From positions 4,241,001 to 4,305,000 of the forward strand of contig NZ_CP036402.1 in NCBI RefSeq assembly GCF_004322855.1: DNA of 64,000 nt, given 5' to 3'. Of the stretch, positions 49,153 through 58,284 are shown piece after piece. The position numbers were made by a program, and so were the translations under genes. Source of the DNA: Egibacter rhizosphaerae. Its GTDB lineage: Bacteria; Actinomycetota; Nitriliruptoria; Euzebyales; Egibacteraceae. How positions within the stretch are numbered: the first letter of the stretch is position 1; every line of letters begins with the position of its first letter. The notes under the pieces are model-generated. The model was given only the letters and a program-made list of their open reading frames with translations. It did not search any database and was not told the origin of the DNA.

Positions 49153-50408
49153 GCCCCGGGGGCAAGTCCGCAGCGGCATCGAATCCCGGCTGGCACGCCC
49201 ACGCGGGTCCGCGCGGCGCGCTCGAGCCGCTCGGCGGAGGGGTCACCGCCGTGCCGGGGGTACGGGCCGCGGGGCGCGCGGTGGGGCTGCGCGCCTCCGG
49301 CAAGCCCGACCTCGCGCTCGTCGACTGCGGGGAGCCCGTGCCCGTCGGCCTCGTGCAGACCCGCAACCAGGTCGCGGCCGCGCCCGTGCGCGTGTCCGCC
49401 GCGCACGCCGCCGACGGACGCGCCCGCGCGGTGCTCCTGAACTCCGGCAGCGCGAACGCGTGCACCGGCGAGGCCGGTGAGTCCCTCGCACGCGCCTCCG
49501 CCGACTGGACCGCCGACGCCCTCGAGGCGAACGCGGCCGACGTGCTGGTCTGCTCGACCGGCGTCATCGGCGTGCCGATCCGCGAGGACGTCCTGTGCGC
49601 GGGCGTGCCCACGGTCGCGGCCGCCCTCGCCACCGACGGCGGAACGGACGCGGCGGGTGCCATCCTGACGACCGACACGGTGGCCAAGGAGGCGGCCGTC
49701 TCGGTGACCGACGACGAGGGCCGGACCGGCATCGTGGGCGGGATGGGCAAAGGCGTGGGCATGCTGGCGCCGGGTCTCGCGACGATGCTGGCGGTGGTCA
49801 CGACCGACGTGCCGCTCGATGCCGAGGCCGCCCAGCGCGTGCTGGACCGTGCCGTGGCCCGGACGTTCAACCGCATCACCGTGGATGGCTGCATGTCGAC
49901 CAACGACGCGGTCGTGCTCCTCGCCCGCGGCGGGGCCACCGATCCGCCGCCGGAGGCGGTCGTGGCCGACGCGGTCGAGCACGTGTGTGGCGACCTCGCC
50001 GAGCAGATGGTGCGGGACGGCGAGGGGGTGGGACACGTCGTGCACCTCACGGTGACCGGGGCGCGCACCGAGGAGGAGGCCGCCGACGTCGGGCGCGCCG
50101 TCGCCGACAGCGTCCTGTTTCGCACCGCGATCGCCGGGGGCGACCCGAACTGGGGCCGCGTGGTCGCCGCGGTCGGCGCCGGTCCCGTCGCCATCGAGCC
50201 GGATCGCCTCAGCGTGCGGTTCGGCGACGTGACCGTCTGCGAGCACGGGGCGGCCGCCGCCTTCGACCGCGCTGCCGCCGAGGCTGCCCTGAGCGGGGCG
50301 GACGTGACCGTGGAGGTCGGCCTGGGGCTCGGCGAGGCGCGCGCCACCTTGCTCACGAGCGATCTCACGCACGAGTACGTGACCATCAACGCCGACTACA
50401 CGACGTGA
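49149..50408 (+). CDS. argJ: Ornithine acetyltransferase / N-acetylglutamate synthase
   Basis: Recycles the acetyl group from acetylornithine to glutamate. GTG 49149 gives 419 residues with a short extra N-terminus. The protein self-cleaves before Thr212 in the motif LATMLAVVTTD, preceded by KGVGMLAP. NSGSANACTG, CSTGVIG and VDGCMSTNDAV are also present. Having ArgJ makes the pathway cyclic, so no argE is needed. Confidence 0.96.
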   Translation: MSPGGKSAAASNPGWHAHAGPRGALEPLGGGVTAVPGVRAAGRAVGLRASGKPDLALVDCGEPVPVGLVQTRNQVAAAPVRVSAAHAADGRARAVLLNSGSANACTGEAGESLARASADWTADALEANAADVLVCSTGVIGVPIREDVLCAGVPTVAAALATDGGTDAAGAILTTDTVAKEAAVSVTDDEGRTGIVGGMGKGVGMLAPGLATMLAVVTTDVPLDAEAAQRVLDRAVARTFNRITVDGCMSTNDAVVLLARGGATDPPPEAVVADAVEHVCGDLAEQMVRDGEGVGHVVHLTVTGARTEEEAADVGRAVADSVLFRTAIAGGDPNWGRVVAAVGAGPVAIEPDRLSVRFGDVTVCEHGAAAAFDRAAAEAALSGADVTVEVGLGLGEARATLLTSDLTHEYVTINADYTT

Positions 50409-51325
50409 GCGCGATGCTGCCGCCGAGCCTGACCGACCGCACCAAGCTCGCCCAGGAGAAGGCGCGGGTCCTGCGCGAGGCGCTGCCCTGGATCACCCGC
50501 TGGCGCGGGCGGACCGTCGTCGTGAAGTGGGGCGGCAACGTCGCGACCGACGGCGGCCCGGACGAGGCCACCGCCGCGTTCGCGGCGGACATCGCCCTCA
50601 TGCGCTCGGTCGGCGTCGACGTCGTCGTCGTGCACGGCGGCGGCCCCCAGATCTCGGAGCTCGGCGGCAAGCTCGGGCTCGAGCCCACGTTCGTCGACGG
50701 GCAGCGCGTGACCGACGAGGCCACCCTCGACGTGGTGCAGCTCGTCCTGCTCGGGCAGGTCAACCCGTGGCTCGTCGGGCTCGTCAGCGCCGCCGGCGCC
50801 CCCGCGAGCGGCGTGTCGGGCACCGACGCCGGGCTCGTCACGGCGCGACCGGCCGACGCCCGGCTCGGTCGCGTCGGCGACGTCGCGTCGGTCGACCCGA
50901 CGTTGTTGCGCTCGCTCCTGGCCGACGGCGCCGTCCCGGTGGTCGCGACCCTCGGCCGTGCCGCCGACGGGGCCGTCTACAACATCAACGCCGATCGGGT
51001 CGCGGGAGCGATCGCGACCGCGCTCGACGCCGACAAGCTCATCTACCTCACCAACGTGTCCGGCCTGTACGAGCACTTCGGCACCGAGCACTCGACGCTG
51101 CTGTCGGTGGTGAGTGCCGACCGGCTGCGGCGGATGCTGGCCGACGGGACCCTGGAGGCCGGGATGGTCCCCAAGATCGGCGGGGTCGTCGATGCCCTCG
51201 ACGGCGGTGTCCCGCAAGCGCACCTGCTCGACGGGCGGATCGAGCACGCGCTCCTGCTCGAGGTCTTCACCGACGAGGGCATCGGGACGATGGTGACCCC
51301 CCGCGGGGAGGAGCCGTCGCCGTGA
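50405..51325 (+). CDS. argB: Acetylglutamate kinase
   Basis: Phosphorylates N-acetylglutamate. Start taken at GTG 50405 (4-nt overlap with argJ); ATG 50414 is an alternative. 306 residues. The amino acid kinase fold shows VVVKWGGNVA, VVVHGGGPQISELGGKLGL, GVSGTDAGLVTARP and the C-terminal GGVPQAHLLDGRIEHALLLE. The N-terminal helix before the fold suggests the hexameric, arginine-sensitive type. Confidence 0.96.
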   Translation: MSAMLPPSLTDRTKLAQEKARVLREALPWITRWRGRTVVVKWGGNVATDGGPDEATAAFAADIALMRSVGVDVVVVHGGGPQISELGGKLGLEPTFVDGQRVTDEATLDVVQLVLLGQVNPWLVGLVSAAGAPASGVSGTDAGLVTARPADARLGRVGDVASVDPTLLRSLLADGAVPVVATLGRAADGAVYNINADRVAGAIATALDADKLIYLTNVSGLYEHFGTEHSTLLSVVSADRLRRMLADGTLEAGMVPKIGGVVDALDGGVPQAHLLDGRIEHALLLEVFTDEGIGTMVTPRGEEPSP

Positions 51326-51368
51326 TGCGCGTCCCGTACCGCGCCCCTGCGGCGGAGGAGGCACCCCG

Positions 51369-52598
51369 ATGAGTTCCCCGCAACCCCCCGGCGCCTCGTT
51401 GTCCGCTCGCGAGGCCGCGGCGCTGTTGCCGACCTACGCGCGCCAGCCGGTCGAGTTCGTCGCCGGCGAGGGGACGCGCCTCACCGACCGCGAGGGCCGT
51501 CGCTACCTCGACTTCCTGTGCGGCCTGGCGGTCACGAGCCTCGGCCACGCCCACCCGGCCGTCGCCGAGGCCGTCGCGGCCCAGGCGCGGCAGCTCGTCC
51601 ACGTCTCCAACCTCTTCTACACCGAGCCCCAGGTGGCGCTGGCGGAGCGGCTGCAGGCGGCCCTGGGATGGCCGGAGGGCCGCGCGTTCCTCTGCAACTC
51701 GGGCGCGGAGGCGAACGAGGCGGCGATCAAGCTCGCCCGCCGGTGGGGCAAAGCACGCGGCACCGCGAGCCAGGACAAGGTGCGCGTAGTCGCGCTCTCC
51801 GGCGGCTTCCACGGCCGCACGCTCGCGACCCTGCTCGCCACCGGCAACCCGGACAAGCACACGCCCTTCGAGCCGCTCGGCGACTGGGTGACCCACGTGC
51901 CCCACGACGATCCGGCTGAGCTCGAGGCCGCCGTCGGCGACGACGTCTGCGCGGTGTGGCTCGAGGTCGTGCAGGGGGAGGGCGGGGTGCGACCGGTGGC
52001 CCCGGAGATGCTGAAGGCCGCGCGCGAGGCCTGCGACCGCCACGATGCGCTGCTCGTCGTCGACGAGGTCCAGACCGGGATCGGTCGCCTGGGGGCCTGG
52101 TTCGGGTGGCAGACCACCGAGATCGAACCCGACGTCGTGTGCCTCGCGAAGGCCCTCGCGAACGGTCTGCCGATCGGCGCGATCGTGGCTCGCGGCGATG
52201 CTGCCGGGGTCTTCGGGCCCGGTGACCACGCGACGACCTTCGGCGGGGGGCCAGTCGTGTGCGCCGCCGCGAACGCGGTGCTGGACACCGTCCGTGACGA
52301 GGGGCTCGTCGCCCGCGCCGCCGATCTCGGCGCCGAGTTGACCGCCCGCGGCCGTGCGCTCGCCGAGACCCATGCCGAGGTGAGCGGGATCCGCGGCCAG
52401 GGGCTGCTGCAGGCGCTCGAGCTCGCCCGGCCGGTGGCCGCCCAGGTCCGTGAGAAGGCCCTGGAGCGAGGGCTCGTCGTGAACGACGTGCGGCCCGACG
52501 CCGTCCGCCTCAGCCCGCCGCTCATCATCGACGAGCACGACCTGGACGAGGCGCTGTCCGTGTTGACCGATTCCCTGGACGCACTGGAGCCCGCGTGA
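51369..52598 (+). CDS. argD: Acetylornithine aminotransferase
   Basis: PLP enzyme forming acetylornithine; 409 residues. ATG 51369 has GGAGGAGG just upstream. The PLP lysine is Lys261 in CLAKALANGLPIGA; NSGAEANEAAIKLAR and VVDEVQTGIGR are the other family motifs. A 43-nt gap separates it from argB, the only non-overlapping junction in the first half of the operon. Confidence 0.96.
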   Translation: MSSPQPPGASLSAREAAALLPTYARQPVEFVAGEGTRLTDREGRRYLDFLCGLAVTSLGHAHPAVAEAVAAQARQLVHVSNLFYTEPQVALAERLQAALGWPEGRAFLCNSGAEANEAAIKLARRWGKARGTASQDKVRVVALSGGFHGRTLATLLATGNPDKHTPFEPLGDWVTHVPHDDPAELEAAVGDDVCAVWLEVVQGEGGVRPVAPEMLKAAREACDRHDALLVVDEVQTGIGRLGAWFGWQTTEIEPDVVCLAKALANGLPIGAIVARGDAAGVFGPGDHATTFGGGPVVCAAANAVLDTVRDEGLVARAADLGAELTARGRALAETHAEVSGIRGQGLLQALELARPVAAQVREKALERGLVVNDVRPDAVRLSPPLIIDEHDLDEALSVLTDSLDALEPA

Positions 52599-53542
52599 CC
52601 CGCCATTTCCTCACCGTCGAAGACCTCTCCCGCGACGAGCTCCTCGCGCTGCTGGACCGCGCCGACGCGCTGAAGGCCCAGCGCACGACCGACCCCGGCG
52701 GCCCCCACCGCTTCGGCGAGGCCCTCGCCGGGCGGACCGTGGCACTTCTCTTCGAGAAGCCCTCCACCCGCACGCGGCTGTCGTTCGAGGTCGCCGTCCG
52801 AGAGCTGGGCGGCCACCCCCTGCCGCTGTCGTCCGGTGAGCTGCAGCTCGGCCGCGGCGAGACCATCGGTGACACCGCCCGCGTGATGAGCCGCTACGTT
52901 CACGCGGTCGTGCTGCGGACCTTCGGCCAGGATCGGCTCATCGAGCTGGCCACCCACGCCGACGTCCCGATCGTCAACGCGCTCAGCGATCTCGAGCACC
53001 CCTGCCAGGCGCTCGCCGACCTGCAGACCGTGCGTGCCCACACCGGGGGGCTCGAGGGGCGGCGGCTGGTCTACCTCGGCGACGGCAACAACGTCGCCCA
53101 CTCGCTGCTCGTCGCCGGCGCGCTCACGGGACTGTCGGTCACCGTCGCCGCCCCGGTCGGCTACGAGCCCGACGGCGAGGTGCTCGCCCGCGCCCGCGGC
53201 CTGGCCGAGTCCACGGGTGCCGAGCTGACCGTCACCAACGACCCGAACGCCGCGTGCGACGGCGCGGACGCGGTCTACACCGACGTGTGGGCGAGCATGG
53301 GCCAGGAAGCCGAGGCCGAGGACCGGGTCGCGGCCTTCCGACCGTTCCAGCTGGACCGGTCGAAGCTGGACCGTGCCGCCGACCACGCGGTGGCCCTGCA
53401 CTGCTTGCCCGCTCACCGCGGCGAGGAGATCACCGACGAGGTGATCGATGGGCCCCGCTCGGTGGTGTGGGAGCAGGCCGAGAACCGGTTGCACACCCAG
53501 AAGGCGCTCCTGCTCGATCTGCTGTCCCGGGGGGCGGGGTGA
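52595..53542 (+). CDS. argF: Ornithine carbamoyltransferase
   Basis: Forms citrulline from ornithine and carbamoyl phosphate; 315 residues from GTG 52595, overlapping argD by 4 nt. Carbamoyl-phosphate motif KPSTRTRLSFEVAV, DLEHPCQALADLQTV and the ornithine-site HCLPAHRGEEI identify it against PyrB. It uses carbamoyl phosphate presumably from carAB in the pyr operon of this window. Confidence 0.97.
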   Translation: MTRHFLTVEDLSRDELLALLDRADALKAQRTTDPGGPHRFGEALAGRTVALLFEKPSTRTRLSFEVAVRELGGHPLPLSSGELQLGRGETIGDTARVMSRYVHAVVLRTFGQDRLIELATHADVPIVNALSDLEHPCQALADLQTVRAHTGGLEGRRLVYLGDGNNVAHSLLVAGALTGLSVTVAAPVGYEPDGEVLARARGLAESTGAELTVTNDPNAACDGADAVYTDVWASMGQEAEAEDRVAAFRPFQLDRSKLDRAADHAVALHCLPAHRGEEITDEVIDGPRSVVWEQAENRLHTQKALLLDLLSRGAG

Positions 53543-54117
53543 CCGAACGCGCCGAACGTCAGCGGTTCGTGCGCGACCTCGTCGCGCGCTACGAGGTCGC
53601 GAGCCAGCGGGAACTCGTCGAGTTGCTCGCGGCCGAGGGCCTCGAGGCCACGCAGGCGACGGTGAGCCGGGACCTCGACGAGCTCGGCATCGGCAAACAG
53701 CGCGGCGCGGACGGGCGCGTCGCGTACGCGCTGCCCGAGCCGGGCGGCGTCGCCCAACGGCTGCGGCAGTTCGCGACGGCGATCGATGCCAGCGGGAACC
53801 TCGCCGTGATCCGGACCCCGCCCGGCGCCGCCGCGGCGGTCGCGAGCGCGATCGACGACGCGGACCTGCCGCACGTGCTCGCGACGGTCCAGGGGGACGA
53901 CACGCTGCTGGTCGTCGCCGAGGAGGGGCGGAGCGGAGCCGAGATCGCCGAGCTGTTGCGCGTGCGCAAGGAGGCCCGCCCACCGGTGACGGTGCCGCGC
54001 GAGCAGGACGAGGCCACCGAGCCCGGCCGTGGCGCCGGCGAGACGCCCGGCACGAGCGGCGCGGATCCATCCGACCGAACGATCCCCGAGACCCGAGCGA
54101 AGGAAGCCCAACGATGA
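53539..54117 (+). CDS. argR: Arginine repressor
   Basis: Hexameric repressor with arginine as corepressor. GTG 53539 overlaps argF by 4 nt; 192 residues. The winged-helix domain (1-70) has SQRELVELLAAEGLEATQATVSRDLDELGI. The arginine-binding domain (about 80-150) has the GDDTLLVV motif. About 40 extra Pro/Glu/Thr-rich residues follow, beyond normal ArgR length. Probably controls the site at 48012-48039. Confidence 0.95.
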   Translation: MTERAERQRFVRDLVARYEVASQRELVELLAAEGLEATQATVSRDLDELGIGKQRGADGRVAYALPEPGGVAQRLRQFATAIDASGNLAVIRTPPGAAAAVASAIDDADLPHVLATVQGDDTLLVVAEEGRSGAEIAELLRVRKEARPPVTVPREQDEATEPGRGAGETPGTSGADPSDRTIPETRAKEAQR

Positions 54118-55328
54118 CCGACAGCTCCGCACCCCGGGTCGTGCTCGCCTACTCCGGCGGGCTCGACACGTCCGTGGCGATCCGCTGGCTCGCCGAGCAC
54201 AAGGGCTACGAGACGATCGCGCTGGCCATCGACGTCGGCCAGGCCGCACCGGGCGAGATGGACCGGGTCCAGCAGCGCGCGCTCGATTGTGGCGCGGTCG
54301 AGTCGCTCGTGGTCGATGCGAAGGACGAGTTCGCCGACGACTTCGTAGCGCCGGCCGTGGCCGCGAACGCGCTCTACATGGGCAAGTATCCCCTGGTGTC
54401 CGCGCTCAGCCGACCGATCATCACCCGCCACCTCGTGCGCGTGGCGCAGGAGCACGGCGCCGACGCGATCGCGCACGGTTGCACGGGCAAGGGCAACGAC
54501 CAGGTGCGCTTCGAGGTCACCGCGATGGCGGTCGCCCCAGACCTCGCCGTCGAGGCCCCGATCCGCGAGTGGGGCCTGTCGCGCGACGGCGCGATCGCGT
54601 GGGCGCGCGAGCGCGACATCCCGATCCCGGTTTCGAAGGGGTCGGCCTACTCGATCGACGAGAACCTCTGGGGTCGCACCGCCGAGTGCGGCATCCTCGA
54701 GGACCCGTGGGCGCAACCGCCCGAGGAGGTCTACGAGCGGTCCGCGGCGCTGGCCGAGACACCCGACGAGCCCGAGGAGCTCACCCTCGCGTTCGAGGAC
54801 GGCCTGCCCGTCGCCCTCGACGGCGAGAAGCTGGCGCTGCGCGAGCTGATCGCCGAGGTCGACCGCCGCGCGGGCCGCCACGGCGTCGGCCGGATCGACA
54901 TGGTCGAGGACCGCCTCGTGGGGATCAAGAGCCGCGAGATCTACGAGTGCCCGGGCGCGGTCACGATCCTCGCCGCGCACCGTGATCTCGAGGACCTCTG
55001 CCTCGAGCAGGAGCTCGCGCAGGAGAAGCGCGGCCTCGAGAGCCGCTACGCCCAGATCGTCTACAACGGGCTCTGGTACACGCCGCTCAAGCGCGCCATC
55101 GACGCGTTCGTCGCCGAGACGCAGCGGTTCGTCGCCGGCGAGGTCCGCGTGCAGCTGTTCAAGGGCCATGCGGCCGTCGTCGGGCGACGCAGCGAGCGGG
55201 GCCTCTACGACCTCTCGCTCGCCACCTACGACGAAGCCGACCAGTTCGATCAGAGTCAGGCCGAGGGCTTCGTGAAGCTGTGGGGCCTGCCGACGAAGGT
55301 GTGGGCGCAGCGACAGGGACACCTGTAG
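54114..55328 (+). CDS. argG: Argininosuccinate synthase
   Basis: ATP-dependent joining of citrulline and aspartate; 404 residues. The PP-loop VVLAYSGGLDTSVAIRWL is at the N-terminus, and GCTGKGNDQVRFE and ENLWGR are present. ATG 54114 overlaps the argR stop and has AAGGA upstream. Its stop directly abuts the argH ATG. Confidence 0.97.
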   Translation: MTDSSAPRVVLAYSGGLDTSVAIRWLAEHKGYETIALAIDVGQAAPGEMDRVQQRALDCGAVESLVVDAKDEFADDFVAPAVAANALYMGKYPLVSALSRPIITRHLVRVAQEHGADAIAHGCTGKGNDQVRFEVTAMAVAPDLAVEAPIREWGLSRDGAIAWARERDIPIPVSKGSAYSIDENLWGRTAECGILEDPWAQPPEEVYERSAALAETPDEPEELTLAFEDGLPVALDGEKLALRELIAEVDRRAGRHGVGRIDMVEDRLVGIKSREIYECPGAVTILAAHRDLEDLCLEQELAQEKRGLESRYAQIVYNGLWYTPLKRAIDAFVAETQRFVAGEVRVQLFKGHAAVVGRRSERGLYDLSLATYDEADQFDQSQAEGFVKLWGLPTKVWAQRQGHL

Positions 55329-56762
55329 ATGCCGCCGGATTCGTCCGAGCAGGGGCGGCTCTGGGGCGGGCGCTTCGGGGAGGAGCCCGATGCCGCCGCC
55401 TGGGCGCTCGGTCGGGACCCGTCCGATCGGCGCCTGTGGCGGCAGGACCTCGCGGGCAGCCGCGCGCACGCAGACGAGCTGCTCCGGCTCGGCATCCTGT
55501 CGCACGACGACCACGCCGCGATCACCGCGGGTCTGGAGCAGATCGCGGAGGAGTTCGCCGAGGGGCGGTTCGCCTTCCGCGCGGATGACGAGGACCTGCA
55601 CGGCGCGATCGAGCGGCGCCTGCTGGAGATCAGCGGCGAGGTCGGCGGGCGGCTGCGGGCCGGCCGCAGCCGCAACGACCAGATCGCGAGCGACCTCAAG
55701 CTCTATCTCGCCGAGGCGATCGACGGCCTGCTGTCGGGCCTGCGTGGGCTGCAGGCCGCCCTGGTGGACCAGGCCGAGGCCTGCGTGGACTGGCTCGCCC
55801 CGGGCTACACGCACCTGCAGCGCGCCCAGCCCGTGACGCTCGGCCATCACCTGCTCGCGCACGCCTGGGCGCTGGACCGCGATGCCGAGCGGCTGGCCGG
55901 CGCGCGGGCGCGGGCGCTCGCGCAGTCGCCCTTGGGCTCCGGGGCCCTCGCCGGCCTGACCCTGGAGCTCGACCCCGCACGGTACGCGGCCGCGCTGGGA
56001 TTCGACGGCCCGGCGCCGAACTCGATGGACGCCATCGCGGACCGCGACACCTCCATCGAGTTCCTCGCGGCCGCGGCCACGCTGGGGATGCATCTCTCGC
56101 GCCTGGGGGAGGAGATCGTGCTCTGGGCGAGCGAGGAGTTCGGCTGGGTCCGTGTGGGCGACGCCTTCTCGACTGGCTCGTCGATCATGCCGCAGAAGCG
56201 CAACCCCGACGTCGCGGAGCTCGTGCGGGGCAAGAGCGGCCGGCTCGTGGGCGACCTCGTGAGCTTGCTGGTGACGCTCAAGGGCCTGCCGCTCGCCTAC
56301 AACCGGGACCTGCAGGAGGACAAGCCCCCCGTCTTCGATGCCGTTGACACCCTCGAGCTGACCCTTCCGGCGATGGCCGGGACCGTGCAGTCGCTCGCGT
56401 TCGACCGGGAGCGGCTCGCGTCGAACGCGGCCGGGGGCTTCGCGCTGGCCACCGACGTCGCGGAGGCCCTCGTGCGCCGCGGCGTCCCGTTCCGCGTGGC
56501 CCACGAGCGCGTCGGGGAGGCGGTGTCCGCCCTCGAGCGCGACGGCGTGGACCTGCAGGGTCTGGCACCCGAGCGCCTCGCCGAGTTGCTCCCGGAGCTG
56601 GCCGACGCGCCCGACCTCGGCGACGCGGCGGCCGCCGTCGCCCGGCGCGCGGCCTCGCTCGGACCCGCCCCCGAGCGGGTGGCCGAGCAGGCGCGCGTGC
56701 TGCGAGCCCGTCTGTCCGTCCTCCCCCCGGACCAGGTCCCCCGGATGGGGTCCCCCGAATAG
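55329..56762 (+). CDS. argH: Argininosuccinate lyase
   Basis: Cleaves argininosuccinate to arginine and fumarate; 477 residues. LWGGRFGEEPD opens the chain; the superfamily signature GSSIMPQKRNPD contains the catalytic Ser. Other family segments include GRSRNDQIASDL and TRLQRAQPVT-like HLQRAQPVT. Last gene of the arginine operon. Confidence 0.97.
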   Translation: MPPDSSEQGRLWGGRFGEEPDAAAWALGRDPSDRRLWRQDLAGSRAHADELLRLGILSHDDHAAITAGLEQIAEEFAEGRFAFRADDEDLHGAIERRLLEISGEVGGRLRAGRSRNDQIASDLKLYLAEAIDGLLSGLRGLQAALVDQAEACVDWLAPGYTHLQRAQPVTLGHHLLAHAWALDRDAERLAGARARALAQSPLGSGALAGLTLELDPARYAAALGFDGPAPNSMDAIADRDTSIEFLAAAATLGMHLSRLGEEIVLWASEEFGWVRVGDAFSTGSSIMPQKRNPDVAELVRGKSGRLVGDLVSLLVTLKGLPLAYNRDLQEDKPPVFDAVDTLELTLPAMAGTVQSLAFDRERLASNAAGGFALATDVAEALVRRGVPFRVAHERVGEAVSALERDGVDLQGLAPERLAELLPELADAPDLGDAAAAVARRAASLGPAPERVAEQARVLRARLSVLPPDQVPRMGSPE

Positions 56763-56875
56763 GGGACTTCCCGGGACGGCGACCGCGTTCATAGCCTGCC
56801 ACCACACGCGCGCGGGGGGCGCCCGCGTCGGGGGGAGCAGGCGACAGGAGCGCGAGCGGTGCACGAGCTCCGTGG

Positions 56876-58174
56876 ATGGCCGTGATCGAGCGCGTCGGAG
56901 TACTGGCGCCGCTGCGCCACCGCGACTACCGCCTGCTGGCGTGCGCGCAGCTGGTCTCCCTCGCGGGCGACGGGTTCTTCCGCGTCGCGATCGGCGTGCA
57001 GGTGCTGCTCGTCTCCAACGACGCGGGCGCGGTCGCCGTGGTGGCGATCGCGTGGGCGGGCGGGCTGATCGCCTCCTTGCCGTTCGGCGGTTGGGCGAGC
57101 GACCGATTCGAGCGTCGCCGCGTCATGATCGCGGCCGATCTCTGGCGCGCCGCGATGATGGGCGCGATCGGCTGGCTGTCGGTCACCGGTCAGCTGGAGT
57201 TGTGGCAGCTGCTCACGCTCGGGGCACTGTTCGGCTTCGGCAACGGCTTCTTCAATCCCGCCGCCACGTCGCTCGTGCCCCAGCTGCTCCCGGACGCCGA
57301 CCTCCCGCGGGCGAACGCGTTCCTGGGGGTGGCACGGCCGGGGATGATCTTCATCCTCGGTCCGCTGCTCGGCGGGGGCGTGGTGGCGGTCACCGGGGCC
57401 GGCATGGCACTGCTCCTCGACGCGGTCACGTTCCTCGTGAGCGCGGCCCTGCTCCTGCGGGTGCGACGCCAGCCCGCGGCGAGCGAGGCGACCGGCTCGA
57501 TGCGCGAGACCTTCCGGGCGATCGCCGCCGGCCTGCGGTTCGTCGCGCGGACGAACTGGGCGTGGCCGTGGTTGCTCGGCTCGTCGATCGGGACCCTCGC
57601 GTTCCACGGGCCGTTCGACGTGCTCCTGCCGTACCTGCTGTTCAACGAGCTCGCCATGGCCGAGGGCGAGGTCGCGCGCACCATCAGCCTCGTCCTCGCC
57701 GCCGGCGGTCTCGGGTCGGTGATCGTGTCCACGGTCATCGGCCAGCGGGACCTGCCGAGGCGGTTCGTGACCGTCATGTACCTCTGTGAGGCCGGGGCCG
57801 TCGCGTCCCTCGCGATCCTCGGCCTCATGACCGCGACGTGGCACGGGATCGTGGCCGGCGCCCTCGTCTTCACGCTCTTCGCGGTCAGCGAGATCATCTG
57901 GACCACGACGATGCAGCGGCTGGTCCCGAGCGAGTTGCTGGGACGGGTGTCGAGCGTCGATTGGTTCGCGAACATCAGCCTCGCACCGGCCTCGTTCGGC
58001 GTCGCGTGGCTGTTCGACGAGCTCCTCGGTCCCCGCGGCGGGCTGATCGCTGCCGCGGCGGTCGGTGCCGGGGTGCTGCTGGTGCTGCTCTCGGTCCCCG
58101 GAACGCGCCAGCCGGAGCGCATGTCACGGGCGCGCGGCGATGCGGTCAGCGGTCCGCATTCCGACGAGGCCTGA
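56876..58174 (+). CDS. MFS transporter (EntS/MFS_3 type)
   Basis: A 432-residue membrane protein with about 12 hydrophobic segments. It begins APLRHRDYRLLACAQLVSLAGDGFFRVA, typical of the EntS-like exporter group, with the motif-A-like WASDRFERRRVMI between helices 2 and 3. Substrate unknown. A weak -10-like TAGCCT occurs at 56792-56797 in the gap after argH, so it may have its own promoter. Position after argH could point to amino acid export, but nothing in the sequence shows this. Confidence 0.85.
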   Translation: MAVIERVGVLAPLRHRDYRLLACAQLVSLAGDGFFRVAIGVQVLLVSNDAGAVAVVAIAWAGGLIASLPFGGWASDRFERRRVMIAADLWRAAMMGAIGWLSVTGQLELWQLLTLGALFGFGNGFFNPAATSLVPQLLPDADLPRANAFLGVARPGMIFILGPLLGGGVVAVTGAGMALLLDAVTFLVSAALLLRVRRQPAASEATGSMRETFRAIAAGLRFVARTNWAWPWLLGSSIGTLAFHGPFDVLLPYLLFNELAMAEGEVARTISLVLAAGGLGSVIVSTVIGQRDLPRRFVTVMYLCEAGAVASLAILGLMTATWHGIVAGALVFTLFAVSEIIWTTTMQRLVPSELLGRVSSVDWFANISLAPASFGVAWLFDELLGPRGGLIAAAAVGAGVLLVLLSVPGTRQPERMSRARGDAVSGPHSDEA

Positions 58175-58284
58175 CGGCCGTCGGCACACTCGGCGGGAAC
58201 CGGCCCGCCGCCATCGCGGGATCGGGCGGCCGCGGCGGCCTCGCCGCGGCATCCTGAGGGGGTCGCCTGTCACGAGGAGCGCTG

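Noticed and set aside
53589..56864. A 1091-codon open frame antisense to argR, argG and argH
   Set aside because: Shadow of the arginine genes; it starts and ends without RBS or plausible domain content.
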